DNA of 64,000 nucleotides, from assembly GCA_905182985.1 (NCBI GenBank), contig CAJJDN010000033.1, positions 118,233 through 182,232 on the forward strand. The letters run 5' to 3'. Positions 11,689 to 23,693 of this stretch are shown here, piece by piece. The number at the start of each line of letters is the position of its first letter. The stretch's first letter is position 1. The notes under the pieces are model-generated. The model worked only from the letters and a program-made list of their open reading frames with translations, made no database searches and had not been told where the DNA came from. Source of the stretch: Paramecium sonneborni. Taxonomy: Eukaryota > Ciliophora > Oligohymenophorea > Peniculida > Parameciidae. Position numbers and translations under genes: made by a program.

Positions 11689-13230
11689 TCAATAATGTAG
11701 CAAACGGAAAGCTCTCAATTCTCCATCTTCATTTCCAATCACCAAAAATCTAGAATCATTACTTATTCCAATTGCTGAGATTTTCTAATTTAATTAATAT
11801 CTATACTTTCAGACATGTAGTAGCTGTTGGCCAATTTTCAAATACTGTAAATGTATCTACATGTACTAATTTTATAGCTGAATCTTTCCATTTTGAACTT
11901 ATGCATAATATTTCACAAAATTTATTAAATTAAACTTCACTTACACTAGTAGTTAAATTTTATATTTCTTTAATTGGATCTTTATTAAATTATTTTGTGG
12001 TAGAATTATACTTAAAGATATTTACAATACCTGTTCTACTACCAACTGCTAATAGATCAAGTTTAAAATCTAAACAATTCACTTCAAATCCTCCTGGATT
12101 ATGAAATACATTATATATTTATTATTTTTACAATGACCATTAATAAATCTTACCACCTTAACCTGCAGATATTAAAAATTCATCAGTAAATGTTACAGCT
12201 TTACATGCCTCATTCTATTTAAATTCATTGAGAAGAATTTTACTATCTCCACTTAGAATATGAATATAACCAGATTCATTAAATAAAGCAATATATTTAT
12301 CATCATCACTAATTGCAAATTCTATCTATCTATTATATTTTCCAGATTAATTAAAATGTTTAGCAAATAATGTTGATTGTATCCTTTTATACTTTTGAGA
12401 ATTGATGTCTACTTCAATTAGATATGTTTTGAATGGAGATGCTACTATTATATTATTGTTTTCATTCATAAATTGTAATTTACATATTGGAAATTTCTCC
12501 AGTCCTATAGATTTTATTAACTATATATTTTTAAATACTTTCATACTTAAATTTATTTATTTGGATTGAATTGATATATTCTAACCAATTTATCAAAGCC
12601 TCCTTCTGCAAATATTGGTAATTTCTTATGAAAACTAATTGATTATATAACAGTATTTATTTTGGCTTTTATTATTCCAGCTTATTCGATTTGTATTATT
12701 CTATTTGGAAGTAGACTACTTTTACTTACTTAATTTTAAAGATTCTATGATAATAATTCTTTTAAATTGTTATTTTATTAATCTGATTTATCTTTTTCTT
12801 ATTTAATTTATTATTTAGATTATGCCCAACTTAAAAATTCATTATTTTGCTATTAATTTTTATAAAATTCTCTTAATTTTTTTTGATACTCTTTGCCTGT
12901 AACTAAATTTTATCCATTTTTGATTAATTTTCTTAATTTTGTCTATTTGCTTAAATCAACTTATATTTTTTCATCAAATTCATCTACCCATTATACAGAA
13001 TCATCTTCTTATGTTATAGTTTAATTAATATTTTCTTATTCTTCTCTTTTAAGATTTGATTACTCTTATTTGATAGATGAATCACTTTAATTTTAATTAT
13101 CATTTTCAAATAATAATAGTTCTTCTTATTAATATTTTTAATATTTCTATTAAGGTACTTATTCAGAGAGTTTTTTAAGTTGAAGTGCTTTTTTAGATTT
13201 CTTATTTTATTTGTTTTAAAGTTTTACCAT
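11689..13230 (-). CDS. UTP18: UTP18-like WD40 small-subunit processome protein
   Basis: 497 residues in three exons (introns 12521-12546 and 11785-11806). The acidic, Lys/Gln-rich N-terminus is followed by the diagnostic UTP18 block WVDEFDEKIQVDL...LRKL, then GKEYQKKLREFY and SWA, and by WD40 blades (SISFHKKLPIFAEGGFDKLV; VIGNEDGELRAFRL at the end). UTP18 is part of the U3 snoRNP-containing processome that makes 18S rRNA in the nucleolus. The chosen ATG is the first in frame and lies about 25 bases from the start of a possible divergent plus-strand frame. Confidence 0.88.
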
Positions 13231-13254
13231 TATTAAATTAATATTATAATTATA

Positions 13255-13700
13255 ATGAATAATTCTGATAATAAAATTCTAATAGAAAATTTCGAATATC
13301 ACCAATAACTTTACACAAATCAACCAGCCATTTAATATTTTAATTTAGAAAAGAGACAAGGTTGAATTACATAATTACATAGATTATCATCTAAAAAATT
13401 TCGAGAAAGATATTCTTCAATTGAATAGACAAAAAATATTAAAATACCAAAAAATAATTAATATATATCTTTCTTTGTAATTATGATAAGGTAGAAGTGG
13501 GATTTTAGTTTTATTTTTTATTAAATAATAACAACAAACTATTAACAATAGATATTCTTAATCTATCAAATTTTGATTAATTAATAAGTTTTCTCATTTA
13601 AGAAACAACAACAATGAAATTACAAAAGGAGAATTAATTGAATGAGTCTCTATTAGAATTATTTAATTATCAAATATTTATTAATAATATTTTTCTGTTA
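13255..13700 (+). other. possible short gene, structure unresolved
   Basis: An ATG at 13255 opens a frame (MNNSDNKILIENFEYHQQLY) that meets a TGA after 37 codons. The same frame reopens and, after a plausible intron from the GTAATTATG near 13471, stays open to about 13722. The first TGA can be removed only with an intron of about 45 nt, which is long for this genome. It may be a short gene, or the 5' region of the next one. Confidence 0.25.
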
Positions 13701-13704
13701 ATTA

Positions 13705-15395
13705 ATGAAATCATTATTAGGTGACAGTCCAATAACACCATTAACTGAAAAGTCAATAATTCTTACTGAAAATAATAATTAGGATTAATATTATCTTATT
13801 ACCTAATAAAATAAATTAATACACTAAAAATAATAAAATTAAAATCAATTACTAAATCCAAGTATTTTGACTTAAAAACAAAACTTACACAATAAATTAA
13901 ACTAACAATATAAAGACTTAATAGATAGAAGATATTAATTAAGAAATAGTTATGAATAATAACAAATGCAATAATGTTCATTCAAACCAAGGATTAGTTA
14001 AAAAAGTATAGAAATGAAATCTTAAGATAAGTCACAACCTCGATATATGTCACCAAAAAAAAATTATATATAGGAATACTAGTTAAATCTTTAGACATAG
14101 TAATCCCCATAATAAAAAATCAAGAAAAAGTTAAATTAAGAAAATCTTTGGGAAAGACTTAGTTAGAATAAGTAAAGTGCTTAACTATTTCCATAACATC
14201 AAAATGTTAATGATAAACCAAATTAAGAAAAAATAGATTAAACTAAAATCAATTAAATTGTGAATAAGTTATACAAATAGGACATTTTACCTATAAAATA
14301 AAAATAATAAAAAGACAGTAAGAACTTATAAGGTTCTTTAAGGGGAAGCCACAATGAAAAATTAGTAATTCATTATTTTGTAAGAGAATTTCATAAAGTA
14401 TTAACTATGGCAAGATGTGAAACTTTGGAAGATTCAAAATTCAATTAACAATATTCATTTGACTTTTAAATTTAATGTGATTTATGTTTAATTACAAATA
14501 ATGAAATGTGTTATATCTTAGATAATTTGGGATTTTTCCTATAGAAAACAAAAAATTATAATTAGAGATATTTCAAAATTTGCAATGTCCTCCAGATTTA
14601 GATTTAATATTGTCAAGAAATCTATTATGTTTCTTATTATGTGTTTAAGGTTTTCATAATGAAATTGAATAAATACCAAATTATGAAAATTAGTATAAAA
14701 TAAACTTTGCTATTCAATTAAATAATGGAATAACAAAATTTATAAATGGAAACTTAAAAATTTATAATCCAGAATTATTGCAATAGAATTATAATATTCT
14801 AAATATAAATCATTTGACTTATAAAAAAAATTTTGAATTATATGAGGATGTTAATACTTCTTTTAAGACTAATAAATAAACACAAGTATTAGCAAATTAG
14901 CATCGAAAAAGAGTTGCATCTGAAATATAACATTCAAATGTTACTTTAAATGATTATGATTAAATTTATAATTAAAAGAAATAAAGACTTTTTGAGGAAT
15001 AAGAAAAAATTAATCAGGAGCAATGTACTTTTAACCCTTAAATAAATGAAGCTTAAGTAAAATCAAAATATCTCTAATAAAAACCATAGAAATAAAATGA
15101 TTAAGATAATCAATCCGAAATTAATAAAAATTTATTTACTCCAAATACTACCAAATCTAAGCCTATTATATTTTAGATGAAACCAGCAAATAGCAATGTA
15201 GCTATTGAGAGAATGATCAAAGGGAGAGTCTAAAGATAATTGAGTTAAGCAATTATAAAATAGGGAACTTGTAATTCAAGAAAGAGACAATAGTTAGAAG
15301 AATAAATTTATGAATAAGAAATCGGTCACAAATATCCATTAATGTTTATAGATGTTATTATTGATAACAACATAAAGGATAGGATTAATAAATGA
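13705..15395 (+). CDS. Gln-rich hypothetical protein
   Basis: About 550 residues, very rich in Gln, Asn and Lys, with no membrane segment. Two short blocks of the type CSFKPRISQKS and CTFNPQINEAQ stand near the N- and C-terminal thirds; this FNPxI pattern recurs in ciliate cytoskeleton-linked proteins, but no function can be deduced. One intron is needed near 14499-14533 to keep the frame; its borders are not certain. The C-terminus around NSRKRQQLEEQIYEQEIG is charged and probably helical. Dense in-frame TAA/TAG confirms Gln reassignment. Confidence 0.55.
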
Positions 15396-15461
15396 ATATA
15401 TTATGAATTTTGATCATCTGCTTTTCTTATTAAAATAATAAAATTTATATTGTTTTGTAAA

Positions 15462-18400
15462 ATGAATGCATTTGAACGCACCTTAGAGGAAATGAAATCA
15501 ATAAAGATGTTCTGCAAAAAGCTTGTAAACACATAATAGGATTAATTAGACAGAATGATTAGAATTTTTTAATAAATGCCTAAAAAGATTTATTTTAGCA
15601 ATTTTTATCAAAACTAATTGTACAAAAATACAATGGGAGTTTTTTCTAAAAAAGATTGGAACAGTGATTATGTTTCTATCAGTGTTATTGATTAAGAATT
15701 TTAACTTGATTGGCCAGAGTTAATGATTTATATGTAATATGAATTTAATAAAAATAGGAAGCCATTTTTAGTGTTTTTTGTAGTAGATTTATAAGAAGGG
15801 TTGATTCCAATAGATGAAATAAATAAATAAAAAAAAAAAGTTAATGATGATAAAATGATAAGATTTCTATTGTTGAATTGTGGAGTTAATTCTTTTTAAA
15901 ATATAGAATAAGAATAAGCATTCATTATTATTCCTCCTTTAAGTGATGATAAAATGATTTATTACTTAGAAGATTAATTATAATTATATTTATGCTAAAT
16001 AATTGAATATTTTGCATCAGAGATACTAAGATTAAAGTATGAATATTTAATTAAATAATAAAAGGAATGATCAATCCTAAATTGTTATATTTAATATGAA
16101 AGAAGAGAAATTAAATGATTAATCAAAATTAAAAAAGAGAAAATAAGGAAGATAAGTTAAAATTATGGGTGATTTTGCTTTAATGGTTAATGACCCTTAA
16201 GATGCCATAGAGTATTATAAATAAGCATTTGATATTCTAAATAAAAACAATGATTATTTATGGTGTGGAATAATTTAATAACATTTGGCATCATCAAAAT
16301 CTGTCTCTGAAGAAATTGAAGAACATTTTAGAGAATCTTTAACCTTTCTTAAAAAAACAAAGTTTATAAATTTAGAAATTGAGTGCTTTTTCAAATTAAT
16401 GCAATATAGAAAAACCTCAAATGATAAATTAGGACTTAATAAAACAATTGATTTATTTACTAAAACCTTTGATCCTGAGTCTCCAATTGAAAAATGTAAA
16501 TTTTATTTATTTGTTTCTGAAATGTATGGTCAAATATAAATGAAAAGAAAATAAGCATATTTCATTCGTTTAGCAAGTTTTGAATTGGCTACAATAAATA
16601 AATCAATGGCTTTAGAACTTACTAAATTATCAAGTACTATGTATGGTCTTAATTCCTATTTCTCTGATAAATAAAGTAATATATTTTGGACCTCCCTTTA
16701 ACATAACTTTGTTTAAGAGATCTAACACAATTTTAAAGGAATGTATTCATTTTCTCATTATAAGATCCGACATATTACATAATACTCAGATATAAAGAAT
16801 GTAAATGTTTAAAGCAGATTTTACTTAATAATAATTATAAACAATGCTTTAAGTTTTATAGGAAGAATCAGTTAAACATGAATTAACATAAACTTATTTG
16901 TTAATGATTCCAATAATTGAAAGACTTGAAATCTTACCTTTCAAAGATAAATATAATTAGATTAATAAAGAAACTAAGTTATAAACTGAAGGATAAGATA
17001 TATTTATTGTGAATCCTTGGGCAAATAAGGAATCTAAAACTGAATTAAAATACCCTCTTAATGCCATTATTCAATTAATTTTGTATATTTCAAATGATTA
17101 TCCCTTTGATTTTTAATTAGATAAGTTAATGCTATAAATTGAAGGCAGTGATTGTATTACTTATCCTAAAGGAATCAATTTATCAAGTAATACTAAAAAT
17201 CATCCTGTGAATTTTACAATTAAACCAAAATCTACAGGTTAATTGAAAATAACTGGAATTAAAATTTAATATTTGAATTATGAATACATTCATTAATTAA
17301 ATTAATTTGGATTTTCTACTCTTTTATCATCTAAAAATTAACAATAGGAATTATCACTTTTTAATTTACATAATATTAAAATAACTGAAGATATTCCAAA
17401 TGTCTAAGCATAAATTTATAGGGATTCCACTTTAATTAATGAAGTTGAAGCTGTTTATTTTGATCCAAGTGAACTATTTACTTACTAATTTTGTATTAAA
17501 AATAAATCAGAATTATCAATTTAAAACTTAGCATTTGAATTAATAGTTGAATCTGAAGATCCTCCCATATATGAACATAAACAAACTATTCAAAATTTTA
17601 TTTTAAATGGATTTAGTTCTATTAATGTTTTACTTACTGATTTTGATAATGAAAACCAAAATAATTAGATGCACATAAAAATCCCAAAAATTCCACATAA
17701 AACTCATTTCTTTAAGAAAATCTCTTTGACTTTATTCTTATGGTACAATAATGCCTTGTATCAAAGAGAAATTAAAATGAATCGTTTGATCTCAATAAGA
17801 TAAAGAACTGTCATTTAACAATGTCAATTTGTTAGCAAATATAGATGTAATAATGAAAAAATAAAAGAAATTTATGATTTACAAGATAGTTGTTTTTTAA
17901 GTATTCAAATTGCAAAGAAAGATTTGTTAATAAGTTTAGAATTGCAATCTTAGATTTTAATAGATGGTTAGTTTAACTAAATATTGAATGAAGATTGTGA
18001 CTATTATGCATAAGCATTAAAACTTAGAAAGTTACCATTAAATTAATTAACAAATCCTGATTTGAAAGTAATTTGGAAAAACTTATTTAATGGAACTATT
18101 GGTATTTTAAATCCATTCTAACATCTAAGCTAAGAAGACATATTCAAACATTGTTGTAATGATTTGATGGAGATCGAATGTAAAGAATCTAATAAATAAA
18201 TACATTATAAGTTAATCTTACATGAAAAACTTACTTCCAGTCAAAAAGTCAACGTAACTATTAGTCTTACTAATGAATAAGTAAATTCTAATTTAAGTTG
18301 TGGAAAATCAATGGTTTCATCTGTCTAAAATACAAATAATCCTATTATAATCGAAGGCTATACATCATTTAATCTTGATATTTAATAAAACAAGTTGACA

Positions 18401-18514
18401 ACTAAGAATGGACAATTAGGTTATTATGGATAATTAAATTAATCATGCCTTAAATTTATAGTTAATGATCATGAAAATTTAAGATAGTATATCAAAAGAT
18501 GTGAAATAAAATGA
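15462..18514 (+). CDS. TRS120: TRS120/TRAPPC9 subunit of TRAPP II
   Basis: 1000 residues in three exons (introns 16037-16064 and 16743-16764); without the first intron the N-terminal 200 residues would look like a separate gene ending at a TGA. Diagnostic is KKRKQGRQVKIMGDFALMVNDPQDAIEYYKQA...NDYLWCGIIQQ (about residues 215-265), equal to the KR-GR-K--GD--L--G---DA--HY--A---L---D-LW-G motif of TRAPPC9. Helical repeats follow, then Ig-like beta domains (PFDFQLDKLMLQIEGSD, HPVNFTIKPKSTGQL). TRAPP II activates Ypt31/Rab11 at the late Golgi. The length is close to fungal and animal proteins. Confidence 0.87.
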
Positions 18515-20127
18515 TAATAAATATATTCATATCTATAATTTATATAAAAATTATTTTTTTAGTATTTATTCCATTAATTAATAATTCAATCAATTTTTAA
18601 CTTCTGAAAAATGATATTAATTTTCCATTTAAAATCTATTTATAATTATTTTTATATCCAAAAATAATATTCCTTTTTCTGATATTCACCATTCATTCTA
18701 TTTACTCCATTTTTATTAAAATCTTTAAAAGAATATATGATTCAAGTAAAATCTCAAATTATTTTATTAATATTTAAGAATAACTCTAAAAGTTATATGA
18801 AAACTAATAATTAATATCTACCTTTATTTTTATTTTCCCATCTTTTATCCATAATTTGCAAATATCAGTAAATACGACAAAAATTTCAGATAAAATCAAA
18901 ATTCTAATCAGCCCATTTATTTAAATTTATATAATAAAATAAATCAATTAATTAATCGAAAATTTAAATCTAATAAAAACCTTAAAATATTCTTCCATTT
19001 AAAATCATAAAATATAAAAAAATTTAAATCAAAATCTAATCTGTAAAAATAATTTATTCAAATCACATTACTTGGATTAAAAAAACTATTCAAATCAACT
19101 ATAAGTTAGTTATAAACTAATTTTAATAATTTATATTTAAATGATGTATAAATTTTTTTGTGAAATTCTTTTAAAAATATCATTTTACTTATTAATAATA
19201 AGAAATATAATAATCAGTTGATAAAACAATTATATATATTCAAAATTCTCCAAAAACTTGATAGAGTTAAATAAGTAGTAGGAAAGATTAATTTTAAATT
19301 TGATTATGTAGAAGGAATAATATCAATAGGACTATATTTTGGATTTTATCATCATAAAAGATAGATAAAGGTTTCATATCAATTAGAAATAAAAAACAAA
19401 TTGATAGGAGAAAAAATAACTTTGGAATTTGGAATAATGTAATTGTTAATTAAGCAGTTGCATTTAAGGAATGTTCTAAAATTTTAACTAGTGATGATGG
19501 GTTAGATTTAAAACAAAATAAATTTTTAGTAATCGGTGGAACAGTAGTGGCTGTAAATGAATTAATAAAGATATTATAAGGTATTTCTGTTTGAACATAT
19601 ACTTGTAATTGAAATAAAAGATTGAAAAATAAGAAATAGATTCAAAAGTTACTGTAATAGTAGCTCTAAGAGATTGAAGATATTATTAATGAAATATAAA
19701 TTTAAATCATACCCTTCTTTCTGGTTTTAATATTCAAATTTAGTTATTTGGAGAGATATTTCAATTAATAGAAATGGTTAACCTTTATTTCATAAAGATT
19801 GATTCACCTTAGAACCATCTTTTATATAAATGAATATCAATATATATTGATTAAATATCTTAAACTTAATTATAGATAAGTATTTAAATTATTTTAAATT
19901 TATTCTTTTTTATAATTTGTTTGAGTTTTTATATATGCCAAAGATGCATAACAAAAGTTTTTACTGCAAAATTAAATTTTTTAATAAAAAAATGAGTGCA
20001 ATATTCTTTTATAAATATTTATTATCAATTCCAGTATAATGTGTATTTGTTAAAAATTTAAATTAATAATAATTTCGAATTTAGACAGGACAATTCGATT
20101 CTTCCAATTATTTATTTAGAAGTACTA
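18515..20127. other. gene-poor block with possible relic
   Basis: 1.6 kb without a convincing gene. From 19250 to 19600 the plus strand has protein-like pieces in two frames (for example KFLVIGGTVVAVNELIKIL near 19528), suggesting a decayed gene. The rest (18540-19250 and 19600-20000) is A/T-rich with no long open frame. Confidence 0.4.
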
Positions 20128-20808
20128 ATGAAATCGAAAATAACTGACATTTCTTTTTTATCTATGGTTAGTTTGAATTGTATTTAAGATCTACTTGAGA
20201 TTTAAACTTCAAACATATTATTTTTTTATATAAATATCAAACTGTATATATCTGAAACAGTTTTCTCTATTTTGAATTTTGTCAACCCTTTAGATGATTA
20301 AATAACCATATCTAGGGCTTTTGGTCATTAAATAATAATTTTATTTTTGCATTCAATTCTATTGTTTAAAAACAAGGAACAACCTTTATTTTTATATTTT
20401 TTGCTTATTTCACTTGATTTTGAAATTCAACCAAAATCTAACTCTTCAGCTAGTATTATTATATTATAAATAACTAAAATCGATATTACAACTGTAATTG
20501 AATTTATTCCTTATTTGTTTCAAATTTATTAACTGAATTATTCTATATTTATTTATTATAGTATCTACCCTTCATAATATATTATCTATTTTTATTTAAT
20601 TATTTTCTTATACAACACTAAGGTTATTTTGATTGGCAATTAAATATATTAACCTACTTTATTGGTCAATTATTAATAAGTCTTTAAACCCACATTTATA
20701 ATTAATTCACAAAGAGACCTTATTTTTTTAATTTTATATTTTTTATTGTTCTCCTTAATTATGATGAAACTTAGCATAATAATTTCTAAATTAATGATTT
20801 TGAATTGA
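20128..20808 (+). CDS. possible multi-pass membrane protein, 226 aa
   Basis: This frame has 226 codons from ATG 20128 to TGA 20806-20808, and is open for more than 40 further codons upstream, longer than expected by chance at this composition. The product is strongly hydrophobic with five or six candidate membrane stretches (for example IIILFLHSILLF, YSIFIYYSI, LIFLILYFLLFSLIMM). High A/T content alone favours Phe, Ile, Leu and Tyr codons, so the frame may be fortuitous. No family is recognised. Confidence 0.3.
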
Positions 20809-20962
20809 ATTAATAAAATATCTAATTAAATATTCCATCACTAGTAATTTAAAATCTAACATAATTTTTAGAAACTTTATTTTATTTCTCTGTTTAATTT
20901 AAATGTAATAATCCTAAACACTCTTCAGAATAAGTATTGCATCTTCTTTTTAACTAGATCTG

Positions 20963-21783
20963 ATGGATTGCATAATCTAAGGCTAAAACAATAAAGGAGG
21001 ATTATATCTAGGTAATCTAGACAGTGCTGGAAATGGATATTTATTAAATCACTATAAAATTTGTTCCATTTTAGCTGCAATGAGTACTTAAGAATATATA
21101 TATGATGGAAACATCTCATCTATGGTATCAATCTAAGTCTAATCACTATTTAGTTCATCAGAGTAGATGATGCTGATTTTGTTAATTTAAGCTAGTTTTT
21201 TTAATAGGCCTTTGATTTTATAGATTACCATCGATAATTTACAAATGTTCTTGTGCATTGCTATGCTGGAATCTCAAGATCAGCTACTATTGTAATTGCT
21301 TATCTCATGAAAACTTTTAAAATGTCTTTGATTTAGGCATTTAAATATGTTCAAACACAAAGACCTATTATTAATCCAAATCCTGGTTTTATGAAATAAC
21401 TCTAATCATTTGAAGCTTAGATTTTTTGTTTTAATTTTCTTAGACATTCTTAAATACTCTCAAATGAAATAACAACATTCTAGAATAGTTTAACATTAAA
21501 TTAACAAAAGGAATTTTTTATTAAAAATGCTCAATCTCAATAATATCCAATTAATTCTTCATAATTTTTTGGAGAATTTTAGGATTAGAATCACAAATAA
21601 TAAAATTTTGAAAAAAATAATCAAATGTATTATTTTAATTATATAACTTTAATTAGGAATTCACAATACCAAATCGTTTCTCATTAATTCCTTCCATAAA
21701 GCTAATTTCAAAGGATTTAAGTACGTCAGGGATCAAATAACCTTTATTCCAATTAGTAAAATTTTGAATTTATATAAAATTGA
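20963..21783 (+). CDS. dual-specificity protein phosphatase
   Basis: 263 residues in two exons; the 29-nt intron 21125-21153 restores the domain. The N-terminus gives GGLYLGNLDSAGN, the usual DSP start; SMFIRVDDAD carries the general-acid Asp; HCYAGISRSAT is the HCxxGxxRS active site loop with Cys near residue 105. AYLMKTFKMSLIQAFKYVQT and RPIINPNPGF complete the fold. Such enzymes remove phosphate from Tyr and Ser/Thr, often on MAP kinases. The C-terminal 110 residues are Gln/Asn-rich and unstructured. It is convergent with a pseudokinase gene about 190 bases away. Confidence 0.9.
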
Positions 21784-21970
21784 TAAAATATTTAACTATC
21801 AAATAATACTCTTTGAAACTTTATATTGATTTTGATAATTAGATCCACATTATATATAAGAAGTCTTGAAAAATTCAAAATATTTTGATTTTTCATGATT
21901 TTCTCTTGAAGGTGGTTTTTAGGAATGATTTTTTTCCAATTTCTACATAAATTTTTAAATTTCATTCATT

Positions 21971-23373
21971 TCATCTAGAACTATAAAAAAACATAAAACA
22001 ATAATAACTACCATCATCTTCATCATCTAATTTTGATATTGTATTTGGAAATGATTTAGTATATTCACTTTATTCACAAAGTTCTATAATAGTATTTAAA
22101 GATGGTAGATGCTATTTTATTATTTCCTATTATGGCTTAAATTTTTTTTATTTAATATTAATAAACCAATGGTGTTTCATAGCCTCGTCTAATGTGATTC
22201 TTTAATCTTTTCCTTCCAATAGTCTCTTTAATAAATCTAATTATGATGCACTAAAAGCCATCTTAAATTATTATTTCAAATCAATTTACTGAGACTAAAA
22301 TTTTGATTCATTTTTAAATTATTCCTCTAATTCATTAATAAGAGTCATTTTTATTTAATCATTTTTTTGGCAAACTTTATTGTAAAATGTTAAATAATAT
22401 AATACTACTCCAATTTAAAAAAGATCAGTATTAATTGAAGGATTAGACTAACCATCAAGTATTTCCGGAGCTAAATAATTATTTTGAGTAATTTTTTTAT
22501 ATATATTTAAAGATTCTTTATCATTTTTATTTAAAGGTTACATATTGATGAGGTAAATGGATAAGTAAGTAGATTATACATTTATTAAAATATTGTCGAG
22601 AGTAATATTGCCATGATAAATTTATTATTTTCTTAAGAATTTAGTTAACTGTAATAATTATAGAATGATCTACAAATAAATCAATTCTTTACAGATGCTA
22701 ATTATGTTTAATCTAAATTAAGTCCTGATTTTAGTAAAGTACTAAGTTTTTCACATCTAAAATATTCATAAATTAAATAAATGAATCTTAAATCTTGATA
22801 TACCCATTTTAAATTAAGTAAGGAAGGATGTTTAATACTTCTTAAGGTTTAAATTTCACTATTTAAAAGTTCAATTTGTGTATTTTAGAGAGATATCATT
22901 TTAGCAGTATATATTTTGTTTGTTTTTTTATGTTAGATAAGGTAATAATCAACATTAGTTTATTATTAGACAGAAAATTTCTTAGAAAAATTAGAAAGTT
23001 TACAGAATTATTTTAACTTTTAATTCCATAATTTATAATGTTCATTATTAGAAATGAAGATTAATAGATTACCAATGTTATTTGAAAGTTAAATACAGTA
23101 TCCTTGATTAGATTTAAATTTGATAATTGTGCAATTAGAGAGTACTAGATAATAATTTTAAATGATTAATAAATTAGGAATGAGAGTGATAGAATTTAAA
23201 ATTAAAGAATCTTAATGATGATGATAGATTGTTAAGGTTTATTTTAGGATGGGTTTAGTTAAATTAATTTGTTCAATTTATGATGTAGATAATTAGAGTA
23301 AACAATTTGAATGTAAATTGTTTTATTAGATTGTTTTGATTTTATTTAGAATGAATCTGAAGTCATTATTCAT
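21971..23373 (-). CDS. PH-domain plus pseudokinase protein
   Basis: 459 residues in two exons (intron 22670-22692). Residues about 40-130 fit a PH-like fold (NYYLVLSNCTIIKF, then a hydrophobic strand and a final helix with Trp, HYKLWNQKL). A protein kinase fold follows: IYTAKMI keeps the beta-3 Lys, SIKHPSLLNLKWVYQD is the alpha-C/beta-4 region, YLAPEI is the APE motif and RITLDEAMKHHWF closes the C-lobe. However, the Gly-rich loop is missing, HRD is replaced by HGN (YHGNITLDNILI) and no DFG is found where it should be (YLSIYLINM). The layout resembles AKT-like kinases, but catalytic Asp residues are absent, so a scaffold or allosteric role is more likely. Confidence 0.75.
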
Positions 23374-23693
23374 TATTATTTTAATTTATAATTAGATTTT
23401 TTGATTTTATAACATAGTAAATTCCTAAACAGAATGGCGATTAAATTTAGAAGATAAAAGTATAATGATTAGTAATGAGATATATATGTATATATATATA
23501 TAATGATTGTAAATGAATGAAAGAGATAAAAAAGAATAGAAGAAGGATAGTAAAAATTTAAATGAAAAATATATTGGTTTGAGAGAGAAATAAGAGTGAT
23601 AATAAAAATGAAGGGATTAGTTATAACATAGATAAATGAAGAATAAAATGGTGATATGCTATTGTATATTCTTAAATATTAATTTAAATAAAT

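Noticed and set aside
15462..16070. Separate 202-codon gene upstream of TRS120
   Set aside because: A 28-nt intron at 16037-16064 removes the TGA and joins it in frame to the TRS120 core, giving one gene of normal length.
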